A DNA stretch of 64,000 nucleotides from an uncultured Bacilli bacterium. Its GTDB lineage: Bacteria; Bacillota_I; Bacilli_A; RF39; UBA660. The notes below the pieces were generated by a model. It searched no databases. It was not told the origin of the DNA and was given only the letters and a program-made list of their open reading frames with translations. The position numbers were made by a program, and so were the translations under genes. This document shows positions 27,433-35,582 of the stretch, in pieces; position 1 is the first letter of the stretch; each line of letters opens with the position of its first letter. The stretch spans positions 20,820 to 84,819 of the forward strand of contig CANREL010000006.1 of assembly GCA_947629655.1 (NCBI GenBank). Reading direction: 5' to 3'.

Positions 27433-27526
27433 ACACTATTAACATGTCTTCTTAATGAAAAGTGTAAATATTTACAAGTCTTTACACAAATTTTATGTAA
27501 ATTAAATTTGAAATGTCGAAACAGAT

Positions 27527-27550
27527 AAAAAAAAGATACAAATTGTATCT
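27527..27550 (-). terminator. terminator of the rpsF-ssb-rpsR operon
   Basis: AGATACAA / TTGTATCT separated by one base, which forms a tight hairpin after fraying, followed by eight T on the minus strand at the rpsR stop. Confidence 0.75.
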
Positions 27551-27764
27551 ATTTTGTATATGGTAATAAAGCAATAGCTCTTGCTCTTTTTACTTGTTTA
27601 GCTATATGTCTTTGATGCTCAGCACAAGCACCAGTAATTCTTCTTGGTAATATTTTACCTCTTTCATTGACATATCTCTTTAGAGTATCAACATCTTTAT
27701 AATCTATATTCTTACCAGTACACATATAACAAACTTTTTTCTTTTTTCTAAAAAATTCTGCCAT
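27549..27764 (-). CDS. rpsR: 30S ribosomal protein S18
   Basis: A 71-residue basic protein with the S18 core [33 protein letters not shown] (split by conserved residues). It retains CYMC near the start and a later Cys and His, suggesting the zinc-binding form. S18 binds S6 on the platform of the 30S subunit. It is third in rpsF-ssb-rpsR. Ribosome site GGAGG lies upstream. Confidence 0.97.
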   Translation of the reverse strand: MAEFFRKKKKVCYMCTGKNIDYKDVDTLKRYVNERGKILPRRITGACAEHQRHIAKQVKRARAIALLPYTK

Positions 27765-27781
27765 AATTAATCCTCCTTATC

Positions 27782-28249
27782 TTAAAATGGTAACTCATCA
27801 TCATTAATTTCAATACTAGCACCAAAATCTGCAAAAGGATCATTTTTAACATCAGTTGTTGGCATTTGACTAGAGAAATCACTTGGAGCAACATCATTAA
27901 ATCCACCGAAATTGTCATTGCTACTACTATTACTATTCTTAGTATCTAAGAATTGAACATTATCAGCAACTACTTCCGTAACATAACGTTTTTGTCCATC
28001 TTTCTCATAATTTCTTGTTTGAATTCTTCCGTCGATAGCTACCTGACTACCTTTTTTAATATAATTTTTTATATTTTCAGCTTGTTTTCTCCAAACAATA
28101 ATATTGATAAAGTCAGCTTCCCTTTCACCAGATTGGTTAGTAAAATTACGATTTACAGCAATACTAAATGTAGCAACAGCAACATTAGAATCTGTATATC
28201 TAAGTTCAGGATCACGAGTTAATCTTCCTATTAAAAATACTTTATTCAT
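27782..28249 (-). CDS. ssb: single-stranded DNA-binding protein
   Basis: A 155-residue protein. The OB fold occupies residues 1-105 ([39 protein letters not shown]). A flexible Asn/Ser-rich linker leads to the acidic tip DDELPF, which recruits replication and repair proteins. It sits between rpsF and rpsR as in most Bacillota. Confidence 0.97.
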   Translation of the reverse strand: MNKVFLIGRLTRDPELRYTDSNVAVATFSIAVNRNFTNQSGEREADFINIIVWRKQAENIKNYIKKGSQVAIDGRIQTRNYEKDGQKRYVTEVVADNVQFLDTKNSNSSSNDNFGGFNDVAPSDFSSQMPTTDVKNDPFADFGASIEINDDELPF

Positions 28250-28266
28250 ATAGTATTCCTCTTTTC

Positions 28267-28557
28267 TTAATCTTCAACTTTTACAACTAAATGACGAATA
28301 ATATCTTCATTAATCAATGCTACACGATCAAACTCTTTAACAGCTTCATCGTTTTCTGTTTCAGCAACTATTAAGAAATAATATCCATTTTTATAGTTTT
28401 TAATAGTATATGCTAATTCTCTTTGACCCATTTCCTTGTAATCAACTACTTTAGCACCTTTTTCTGTAACTAAAGTCTTCATAGATTCACCAACTTTTTT
28501 AATATTAGCTTCCTCTAAATCAGGTCTAACGATAAACATCATTTCATATTTTAACAT
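28267..28557 (-). CDS. rpsF: 30S ribosomal protein S6
   Basis: A 96-residue protein with S6 landmarks [14 protein letters not shown] and the segment [19 protein letters not shown]. First gene of the rpsF-ssb-rpsR operon. The strong site GGGAGGTG lies just upstream, and a structured leader precedes it. Confidence 0.97.
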   Translation of the reverse strand: MLKYEMMFIVRPDLEEANIKKVGESMKTLVTEKGAKVVDYKEMGQRELAYTIKNYKNGYYFLIVAETENDEAVKEFDRVALINEDIIRHLVVKVED

Positions 28558-28622
28558 TATCTACACCTCCCTTTGGACTTATGGCCTATCTCTAGGCAAG
28601 GAGTACCTAAATACTCGCTAGT
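28558..28622 (-). promoter_or_regulatory. structured leader of rpsF, possible S6:S18 autoregulatory element
   Basis: The minus strand folds into GAGTA-TTTAGG-TACTC (28601-28616) directly followed by CTTGCCTA-GAGA-TAGGC with flanking CTT/AAG pairing (28578-28600), then the ribosome site. S6:S18 leaders are known in many bacteria at this place. I infer the role from position and structure; the consensus was not tested. Confidence 0.45.
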
Positions 28623-28651
28623 AGTATAACAAATTATATTATTTTTGTCCA
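28623..28651 (-). promoter_or_regulatory. promoter of the rpsF operon
   Basis: TGGACA (28646-28651), 17-base spacer, TATACT (28623-28628) on the minus strand, immediately before the structured leader. Confidence 0.65.
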
Positions 28652-28711
28652 CACCTTTTTACTTTTATAAAGTTTTATAAAAATATTTATTGATTATTAA
28701 TTTTTTTATAT

Positions 28712-28742
28712 AAAAACAGCTAATGCAAATCATTAACTGCTT
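28712..28742 (-). terminator. terminator of the two-gene unknown operon
   Basis: AAGCAGTTAAT pairs with ATTAGCTGTTT (two G-U pairs) around a 7-base loop, followed by T residues on the minus strand. Confidence 0.65.
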
Positions 28743-28748
28743 TTAGTA

Positions 28749-29105
28749 TTAATCTTCATAATTTGGTAATACAACTTTATCTAAATACATACCTAATAAT
28801 TCTTTAAAATTTAATAAATCTTCATAAAATCCTGTTAAATAATCTGACTCACTAGATTCACCATCGAATAAATTATTAAAATCCTCCAAATTAGATATAT
28901 TTACACCAGCAATAGTATCACTAATAAGTTTTTGAATAACTATTATCATTTCGGCTACTTCTCTGCCTAATTCTTTTCTTTTTTCACTAATAGACAAACT
29001 ATCATACTTTTCTATTAAATTTTCAACTGTTACACTATCATTAACATTTTCATTCATAATTAAGCTTTTACCTTCTTCCATACCTTTCTTCTCTTTTTGT
29101 CTCAT
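28749..29105 (-). CDS. unknown small acidic helical protein
   Basis: Up to 118 residues, strongly acidic and predicted mostly helical (VENLIEKYDSLSISEKRKELG, YEDLLNFKELLGMYLD). No signal peptide, membrane segment or motif. Three ATGs compete: 29105 (weak GGA site, 38-base overlap with the upstream gene), 29081 and 29057 (MNENVNDS, with AGAAGG rather far upstream). The C-terminal 100 residues are secure whichever is right. It lies in an operon with the next unknown gene. I do not recognise it. Confidence 0.6.
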   Translation of the reverse strand: MRQKEKKGMEEGKSLIMNENVNDSVTVENLIEKYDSLSISEKRKELGREVAEMIIVIQKLISDTIAGVNISNLEDFNNLFDGESSESDYLTGFYEDLLNFKELLGMYLDKVVLPNYED

Positions 29106-29910
29106 TTTCTTCCATTTGTTTACCAGAATGTAAGCTACTTAATGATCTTAAATCTGTGACAAAATTACGCCATTGTTTTCTCTTAATCTCTTTATAAACA
29201 TCACTATATTTTATTTGCCCTTTAGCAGCACTATCATTAACAGTCTTTTCAACTTTTTTCTGTTCATGAGTTTGATTTAATGCTTGTTTTCTCAAAAAAG
29301 CCATATCTTCAGCATCATATTTTGCAACTTCTTTCCATTTTGGTGCCTTACCACTTATTCTAGCAACAAATCTAGAAAAAGCATTAGTTCTTCTCATATA
29401 CTCTAGTTGAATTGTATGAAAATCACTATTACGTTTACTATCTACGACTGGTCCTTCTTTTTGTTTTTCTTTATGACTTTTATTTAATTCTTCATATGCC
29501 TCTTTTTTTTCTCCTGCAACTTTTTTAATTTCTTCATCGCTCATAGCACTGGAATTAATTGCACTTTGCACTTTTTTTGCATGTTCCAATTCATACTTCG
29601 CCCTTTCTATTTCTGCAGCAGTTCCTACAGTACTTGGACCATAATGTTCAGTTTTCGTATCATGTAATAATTCATCATAGCGATCTTCACTATGACCAGG
29701 AACAACTCTTTCTAAATGCGATAGTTTAGTTTTTGCTGACATCACATCGTCATTAGCCATACTCTTACTTGCATCTCTTTCCCTAGTTGCTGTTTCTTCA
29801 TATTTGTCAGCAACTCTCTTATCAGTTACTAACTTTTCTCCTTCCTTTCGCATTTTGCTATAAAAATCTTTTTTTTCTTCATCATTTACTTTAGCATCTC
29901 TTATTCTCAT
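29068..29910 (-). CDS. unknown charged coiled-coil protein
   Basis: A 280-residue, highly charged, probably cytosolic protein with long helical segments. It contains repeated Lys/Glu heptad-like stretches (AAEIERAKYELEHAKKVQSA; EEIKKVAGEKKEAYEELNK). A short aromatic patch (FSRFVARISGKAPKWKEV) is near residue 185. The C-terminus is REERYGRR. The start at 29910 is set by GGGAGG. It resembles no family I know; scaffold or structural roles are possible but unproven. It is followed by, and overlaps or abuts, a small acidic protein gene. Confidence 0.65.
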   Translation of the reverse strand: MRIRDAKVNDEEKKDFYSKMRKEGEKLVTDKRVADKYEETATRERDASKSMANDDVMSAKTKLSHLERVVPGHSEDRYDELLHDTKTEHYGPSTVGTAAEIERAKYELEHAKKVQSAINSSAMSDEEIKKVAGEKKEAYEELNKSHKEKQKEGPVVDSKRNSDFHTIQLEYMRRTNAFSRFVARISGKAPKWKEVAKYDAEDMAFLRKQALNQTHEQKKVEKTVNDSAAKGQIKYSDVYKEIKRKQWRNFVTDLRSLSSLHSGKQMEENETKREERYGRR

Positions 29911-30000
29911 ATTTATACCTCCCTTAAACTTAAGTATCATATTTATAAATTAAGATTAACACTTAAAATAGCAGCATTCAACAATATTTTAGATTTGATA

Positions 30001-30030
30001 AAAAAAAAGACAAAACTTTACATTTTGTCT
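30001..30030 (-). terminator. terminator of ychF
   Basis: AGACAAAA / TTTTGTCT with a 7-base loop followed by nine T on the minus strand, next to the ychF stop. Confidence 0.85.
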
Positions 30031-31126
30031 AAACATTAAATCTAAATAGGCAAATATCTCCATCTTGCATGACGTAATCTTTTCCTTCAAGACGATAACG
30101 TCCAGCTTCTCTAACTTTTAATTCATCGCCACACTTGACTAAATCTTCATAAGACATGACTTCAGCTTTAATAAATCCCTTTTCAAAATCTGTATGAATT
30201 ATACCAGCACATTTTTTAGCATTAGTACCTTTCTTATAAGTCCAAGCACGAACTTCATCCTTACCAACTGTAAAAAATGTTTCAAGTCCCAATAAGTCAT
30301 AAGTAGCTTTGATCAATTGTTGTAGACCACTAGTCTCAACACCAACTGCATTCAACATCTCTAATTTTTCATCATCTGGTAGATCACATAAATCACATTC
30401 TAGTTTAGCACAAATCTTAATCGTCTTAGCGTTTTCCTTCTCTGCATACTTTCGTACTTCTTCAACATATTTATTATCGCCAGATAGCTCATCCTCACTG
30501 ACATTAGCCAAATAAATAATTGGTTTTATCGTCAAAAGACTAAAATTTTTAATGAAACTCATCTCATCTTCTGTAAATACGACATTTCTAAGTGCCACAT
30601 TCTTTTCAAGAGCATCTTTAGCTTTCTTCAAGACTTCTACCTCAACTAAGGCCTCTTTATCACGATTAGTCTCAGCTTTTTTCTTTATTTTATCAATGCG
30701 ATTATTTATTATTTCAAGATCAGATATTGCAAGTTCCAAATTGATTATTTCAATATCTCTTATTGGATCAATACCTTCTTCAACATTAATGATATTACTA
30801 TCTTCAAAACATCTCACAACTTCACAAATGGCATCTACTTCTCTAATATGTGATAAAAACTTATTACCTAATCCTTCGCCCTGACTAGCTCCTTTGACAA
30901 GACCAGCGATGTCCGTAAATTCAAAACTTGTTGGAATCAAACGAGCAGGATTATACATTTCATTCAATTTATCCAATCTCTCATCAGGTACAATTACAAC
31001 TCCAACATTGGGATCAATAGTAGCGAAAGGATAATTAGCCGCTAAAATATTTTGTTTCGTTATCGCATTGAACAAAGTAGATTTTCCAACATTTGGCAAT
31101 CCAACAATTCCCGCTTTTAAACTCAT
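30029..31126 (-). CDS. ychF: YchF/Ola1-family redox-regulated ATPase
   Basis: A 365-residue P-loop protein of the Obg group. Walker A is GLPNVGKST near the N-terminus, followed by DIAGLVKGASQGEGLGNKFL and a helical domain. A TGS domain lies at the C-terminus (AWTYKKGTNAKKCAGIIHTDFEKGFI). YchF binds ribosomes and prefers ATP to GTP. The start at 31126 (MSLKAG) follows GGAGG. It occupies the same oriC-proximal place as yyaF in B. subtilis. Confidence 0.96.
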   Translation of the reverse strand: MSLKAGIVGLPNVGKSTLFNAITKQNILAANYPFATIDPNVGVVIVPDERLDKLNEMYNPARLIPTSFEFTDIAGLVKGASQGEGLGNKFLSHIREVDAICEVVRCFEDSNIINVEEGIDPIRDIEIINLELAISDLEIINNRIDKIKKKAETNRDKEALVEVEVLKKAKDALEKNVALRNVVFTEDEMSFIKNFSLLTIKPIIYLANVSEDELSGDNKYVEEVRKYAEKENAKTIKICAKLECDLCDLPDDEKLEMLNAVGVETSGLQQLIKATYDLLGLETFFTVGKDEVRAWTYKKGTNAKKCAGIIHTDFEKGFIKAEVMSYEDLVKCGDELKVREAGRYRLEGKDYVMQDGDICLFRFNV

Positions 31127-31192
31127 AATAAGACCTCCATTCACCAATATATTTTAACACACAAAATAACAATAACCAAGAAATAAAAATAT

Positions 31193-31222
31193 AAATAAAA
31201 AGTTAGTAACAAAGTACTAACT
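31193..31222 (-). terminator. terminator after the AbgT-family gene
   Basis: AGTTAGTA / TACTAACT with a six-base loop followed by five T on the minus strand. Confidence 0.8.
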
Positions 31223-31231
31223 ATTTTAAAC

Positions 31232-32821
31232 TTATAATGTTGGTAATGAATGTGGTCCTAATGGTAATCCAATGACATACCAACCAAGAACTATGACAAT
31301 CCATGCTAGAGCTATTAAACTGAAATATGGCATGACAAACGAAATAGCTTTTCTGATCGTAATTGGTTCCTTATTATCATTATAAATATTTAAATATCCT
31401 AAATATATTATGAAATAAGCCAAGAAAGGTGTAATTCCTTTAGTCATTGAATCAGCAGCTCTTAAAACGAATTGAGCAAATTCTGGAGCAATATTAGATT
31501 GCATCATCATTGGTACAACTACTGGTGAGAAAATCAACCATTTACTAGTAGCTGAAGTCACAAATATACCTGATATAGCCATTATCAAGAAAGAAACAAT
31601 TATTAATACTATTCCTGATAATGATAAATTACTGATGAAATCAGCTCCCATACAAGCAATTACAACACCAATATTTGACTTTCTAAACACTGTTATGAAT
31701 TGAACGAAGAAAAACATCGTAACGACCAATCCACCAATATCTTTAAAGAAAACTGACACTTTCTCTATCAATTCCTTATCATTTTTAATCGTTTTAGCTC
31801 CTAAAGCATATGCAATACCAACTATTAAAAACCAAATTGAAGTTAAAAAAGTAAATCCTGATTGAAAATATGAATTACTACCAAATAACTGTTTTACATA
31901 AGTAGATTCACTCATATCTAACAATAATCCAGAATTTGGCAATCCAGGAATTAACATATATATGTATAGAATAATCATAAATATTCCTACTATATAAGCA
32001 TTTCTAAGTCCTTTTTTATTCAAATATTCTTGTTCAATTTTTTCTTTATCATCTAAGACAACTAGATTAGCAACATCCATCGTATCTTCTAATTCTTCAC
32101 TATTTTTATATTTTCCAACTCTCTTTACTAAAATTGTTTCAACAGCTATTGTACCAACTATCGCTAAAATAATTGAAGTAGCTATCATCGCAAAAATATT
32201 GGAAAGCAAAGCTACGTGATAACTAGAGTCAACCAAATGAGATGCAAGTTCTGTCTGACTTACCAAAGCAACATCTAAACTACCAGTAAATAACGATATT
32301 GCATGACCAAATGATACACCACAGAACGCTGTCGTTATTCCCAGTAATGGACTTCTTTTATTAGCAGCAAATATAAGAGCAGCTAATGGTATTAATACGA
32401 CATAACCGACATCATTGACAAGACTTGAAAAAATACCCAACAAAATTATGATAAATGTTATTACTTTATTATTCAAATTCAAAGTATTTTTTCTAATGAA
32501 TGCCTTTATAAATCCTGATGCATGAGCAACTGATAAACCGATAAGGGCAACCATTAATGTTATAAATGCTGAAAATGAAGCAAAATTGTTTGCCGCATTA
32601 CCAACAACTAATTTAAATCCAGACGTCGTAAAAAGATTCTCTACTTTGACAATGACTGTCTCCAAATCTAAAGTATCTGGATTTATTGTACTATAAGAAG
32701 ATTGTATATTTAAACTCGATAAAACCCAACTCAAGATAATAACCAACAAAGTTAATAATATAAAAGTTGTCGTTGGATGAAAATTGAACTTTTTCAATCT
32801 TCTTTTTCTCTTCTCTTTCAT
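31232..32821 (-). CDS. AbgT-family transporter
   Basis: A 529-residue membrane protein with about twelve helices and a cytoplasmic insert (about 230-270). The segments VNDVGYVVLIPLAALIFA, FGHAISLFTGSLDVAL and TPFLAYFIIYLGYLNIY match the AbgT family. Members include the p-aminobenzoyl-glutamate importer and antimetabolite exporters; which applies here is unknown. The start at 32821 follows AGGAG. It is 8 bases after DUF951 and likely part of the soj-spo0J transcript or its end. Confidence 0.87.
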   Translation of the reverse strand: MKEKRKRRLKKFNFHPTTTFILLTLLVIILSWVLSSLNIQSSYSTINPDTLDLETVIVKVENLFTTSGFKLVVGNAANNFASFSAFITLMVALIGLSVAHASGFIKAFIRKNTLNLNNKVITFIIILLGIFSSLVNDVGYVVLIPLAALIFAANKRSPLLGITTAFCGVSFGHAISLFTGSLDVALVSQTELASHLVDSSYHVALLSNIFAMIATSIILAIVGTIAVETILVKRVGKYKNSEELEDTMDVANLVVLDDKEKIEQEYLNKKGLRNAYIVGIFMIILYIYMLIPGLPNSGLLLDMSESTYVKQLFGSNSYFQSGFTFLTSIWFLIVGIAYALGAKTIKNDKELIEKVSVFFKDIGGLVVTMFFFVQFITVFRKSNIGVVIACMGADFISNLSLSGIVLIIVSFLIMAISGIFVTSATSKWLIFSPVVVPMMMQSNIAPEFAQFVLRAADSMTKGITPFLAYFIIYLGYLNIYNDNKEPITIRKAISFVMPYFSLIALAWIVIVLGWYVIGLPLGPHSLPTL

Positions 32822-32829
32822 AAACACTC

Positions 32830-33015
32830 CTACTTTAATATTTTCTTTATTTTCTTATTGAATTCAATTCTAGGAATCATTACTACTCGACCACAATTAA
32901 CACATTTTATTTTTATGTCCGCACCAAGTCTAATAATTTCCCATTCATTTCCACCACAAGGATGTCCTTTTTTCATTTCTACAATATTACCTAAACCATA
33001 CTCTTTATTTTCCAT
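32830..33015 (-). CDS. DUF951 family protein
   Basis: A 61-residue protein with the family core VEMKKGHPCGGNEWEIIRLGADIKIKC (broken at Cys) and CVNCGRVVMIPR. Three cysteines suggest metal binding. The start at 33015 follows GAGG and overlaps the mscS end by 11 bases. The same gene (yyzM) lies next to ychF and spo0J in Bacillus. Function is unknown. Confidence 0.88.
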   Translation of the reverse strand: MENKEYGLGNIVEMKKGHPCGGNEWEIIRLGADIKIKCVNCGRVVMIPRIEFNKKIKKILK

Positions 33016-33823
33016 TATGAACCTCAATTTGGGTATAAGGAATTTTTATACCTTTTTTATCAAATTCTTTTTTAACTGCTTTGATGATTTTTCTTTGAAT
33101 GTCAAAATGTTCCAACGCATCAGTCTTAACAGCTGCTTTTATTATGATAGAAGAATCATCTAAACGATCAACTCCCCATATTTTTATCTCTTCTTTTAAA
33201 TGTGGAAGTTCTTTTGACAACTTGCTAAAAAGTTTTAACAACACGTCTTCAACTTTATCAATGTCTTCTTCATAAGCTACTGGTATTTCAACAATAGCCA
33301 TGGAATTAGTATCCGTATAATTTATAACTTTGTCAATATTTCTATTTGATATTACCATTATAGGACCATCAAATCTCTTAATTTTAGTACTTTTTATACC
33401 AATATGTAATACTTCTCCTTTAAAACCAGCAACTTCGATTGTATCACCAACAGAAAAATAATCCTCTACTATTATTGAAAATCCAACTATTACATCTTTA
33501 AATAAATCTTGGAAAGCTAAACCGATTAAAACAGAAACAATTCCAAGTCCAGCTAAAGCGGCTTTGACATCAACACCATAAACAGTAAAAATAGATAATG
33601 CTACTAAACCGATTACACAAATCTTTATGAAATCTATTATTACTTGAACAAGGGTATTATATCTTTTTAAATTTCTATGACTCAAAGTCTTCTTTCTACT
33701 AAAGATTGTAATAATAATTTTTTTAATAATTGAAAAAACAATCATCCCAATAATGATATAAATTATTGGTAAATATATCTTTTCATTTAAAATTATTTTT
33801 AAAAACGTTTCCAAAATATTCAT
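33005..33823 (-). CDS. MscS-family mechanosensitive channel
   Basis: A 272-residue protein. Three membrane helices (about 17-38, 58-80 and 85-105) lead to the MscS pore and beta domain: VKAALAGLGIVSVLIGLAF, then FQDLFKDVIVGFSIIVEDYFSVGD and GEVLHIGIKSTKIK. It would release solutes during osmotic downshift. Located between spo0J and DUF951. Confidence 0.92.
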   Translation of the reverse strand: MNILETFLKIILNEKIYLPIIYIIIGMIVFSIIKKIIITIFSRKKTLSHRNLKRYNTLVQVIIDFIKICVIGLVALSIFTVYGVDVKAALAGLGIVSVLIGLAFQDLFKDVIVGFSIIVEDYFSVGDTIEVAGFKGEVLHIGIKSTKIKRFDGPIMVISNRNIDKVINYTDTNSMAIVEIPVAYEEDIDKVEDVLLKLFSKLSKELPHLKEEIKIWGVDRLDDSSIIIKAAVKTDALEHFDIQRKIIKAVKKEFDKKGIKIPYTQIEVHNGK

Positions 33824-33834
33824 TTACTACACTC

Positions 33835-34713
33835 CTAATCACTTAAATTCATTATTTCAAGAATTCTATTTAAATCACTATTATTAGTAAATGTTATCTC
33901 TACTCTATTCTTCTTTACCTTTACTCTAGTTCCCAATTTTTCAGATAATTCATCCTCTAAATAACTATATTCATTTTCAACATTTTTTCTATTGACTTTA
34001 TGTACTTTTTCAACTGTATCATTTCTAGCTAATTCTTCCATTTGTCGAACATTGATATTATCATTCAATATCATATCAACAAATTCATCAATCTTTTCTT
34101 TATCTTCTATCTTACTTAGAATACGTGCATGACTCATTGAAATTTTATCTTCATTGATCAAATTTTTTACTTCATCAGGTAAATTTAACAATCCAATCAT
34201 ATTAGTTATATGACTTCTACTCTTACCAAGTCTCTTAGCTAATTCCTCTTGTGTAACATTTAAAGTATCCAATAATTTTTTATAAGCTGTTGCTTCTTCG
34301 ATAGAATTTAAATTTTCTCTTTGTAAATTCTCTAAAAGAGCAATCTCCATCATTTCTGAATCTGAGAAATCTCTAACGATAGCTGGAATAGTTTCTAAAC
34401 CGGCCATTTGACTAGCTTTTACTCTTCTCTCACCAGCAATTATCTCATATCCTTTAATACTTCTCTTAACTATTATTGGTTGAAAAACACCATGTTCTTT
34501 AATTGAATCAGACAATTCTTTTAATTTTTCTTCATCAAATACTTTTCGTGGTTGATATGGATTACTTCTAAGTTCATTTAAATTAATCTCGATAATCTCT
34601 TCTTTTGGTGTAGTATTAACTATCGTTTCTTCCATTTTATTAAAATCTAATTGCTCATTATTGAACAATTCTTCAAGTCCTTTACCCAAAGCTCTTCTTT
34701 TAGTTGTGTCCAT
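33835..34713 (-). CDS. spo0J: Spo0J/ParB, centromere-binding CTPase
   Basis: A 292-residue ParB. The N-terminal RRALGKGLEELF stretch is the ParA/Soj contact. The CTP-binding pocket shows GERRVKA and ENLQRENL. The helix-turn-helix (TQEELAKRLGKSRSHITNMI) reads parS. The C-terminal dimer domain begins near residue 225. It should load onto the three parS sites found at 53302-53673. ATG 34713 is inside the 3' end of soj (14-base overlap). Together with soj it makes the segregation operon. Confidence 0.96.
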   Translation of the reverse strand: MDTTKRRALGKGLEELFNNEQLDFNKMEETIVNTTPKEEIIEINLNELRSNPYQPRKVFDEEKLKELSDSIKEHGVFQPIIVKRSIKGYEIIAGERRVKASQMAGLETIPAIVRDFSDSEMMEIALLENLQRENLNSIEEATAYKKLLDTLNVTQEELAKRLGKSRSHITNMIGLLNLPDEVKNLINEDKISMSHARILSKIEDKEKIDEFVDMILNDNINVRQMEELARNDTVEKVHKVNRKNVENEYSYLEDELSEKLGTRVKVKKNRVEITFTNNSDLNRILEIMNLSD

Positions 34714-35488
34714 TTCTCTCAATCACTTCCTTAGCTAAATTTAAATATGCTTCAGTACCTTTACTCTTAGGATCATAAGCAACAATAGGCTTACCATGAG
34801 ATGGAGCCTCAGTTAATCTTATTAATCTAGGAATAATAGTATTATAAACTCTTTCTTTAAAATATTTTCTAATATCTTCAACTACTTCAAATCCAAGATT
34901 AGTTCTTGAATCTAACATCGTCAAAAGAACACCTTCAATATCTAAATTGGGATTTAAATTTTTTTGAGCCATCATGATACTGTTCAAAAGTTGCATGATT
35001 CCTTCCAAAGCAAAAAATTCACATTGAACAGGAATTATGACAGAATCTGATGCCGTCAAAGCATTTGTCGTAATAAGTCCCAAAGAAGGAGGACAATCCA
35101 TGATCACATAATCAAATTCTGATTTGATGCGATCTAATTTATTCTTCAACTGTGCTCCTTTTGAAAAAGTAGGTTCAGCATTACTCTTTTCCATTAATTC
35201 AATATCAATACCTGCTAAATTAATCGTTGCTGGTATGACATATAATCTTTTATATTTGCTAGCTAAAATTGCACTTTCAATACTACAATTATCAATTAAT
35301 ACATCATATATACTATTCTCAATTTCACCTTTTATAATTCCAATACCAGTAGTTGCATTTCCTTGAGGATCTAAGTCAATTAATAATACTTTTTTTCCTA
35401 ATACAGCTAAAGATGCTGAAAGATTTATACTAGTAGTAGTCTTTCCAACTCCACCTTTTTGATTAACTAAAGATATTACCTTTCCCAT
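34700..35488 (-). CDS. soj: Soj/ParA, chromosome partitioning ATPase
   Basis: A 262-residue deviant Walker ATPase: KGGVGKTT near residue 11, LIDLDPQGNAT, and DCPPSLGLITTNAL. ParA proteins bind DNA as ATP dimers, are stimulated by ParB and, in Bacillus, also regulate DnaA. Ribosome site AAGGTG precedes the ATG. Overlaps spo0J at its 3' end. Confidence 0.97.
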   Translation of the reverse strand: MGKVISLVNQKGGVGKTTTSINLSASLAVLGKKVLLIDLDPQGNATTGIGIIKGEIENSIYDVLIDNCSIESAILASKYKRLYVIPATINLAGIDIELMEKSNAEPTFSKGAQLKNKLDRIKSEFDYVIMDCPPSLGLITTNALTASDSVIIPVQCEFFALEGIMQLLNSIMMAQKNLNPNLDIEGVLLTMLDSRTNLGFEVVEDIRKYFKERVYNTIIPRLIRLTEAPSHGKPIVAYDPKSKGTEAYLNLAKEVIERNGHN

Positions 35489-35557
35489 CCTATCACCTTC
35501 TAAATATAACTATATATATAATAACAAAAAAAGGCATTTTAGAAAATAGTTTTTAAT

Positions 35558-35582
35558 AAAAAAAGACAGATGTTCTGTCTTT
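35558..35582 (-). terminator. terminator of noc
   Basis: AAAGACAGA-ACA-TCTGTCTTT followed by a T run on the minus strand, at the noc stop codon. It separates noc from soj-spo0J. Confidence 0.88.
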
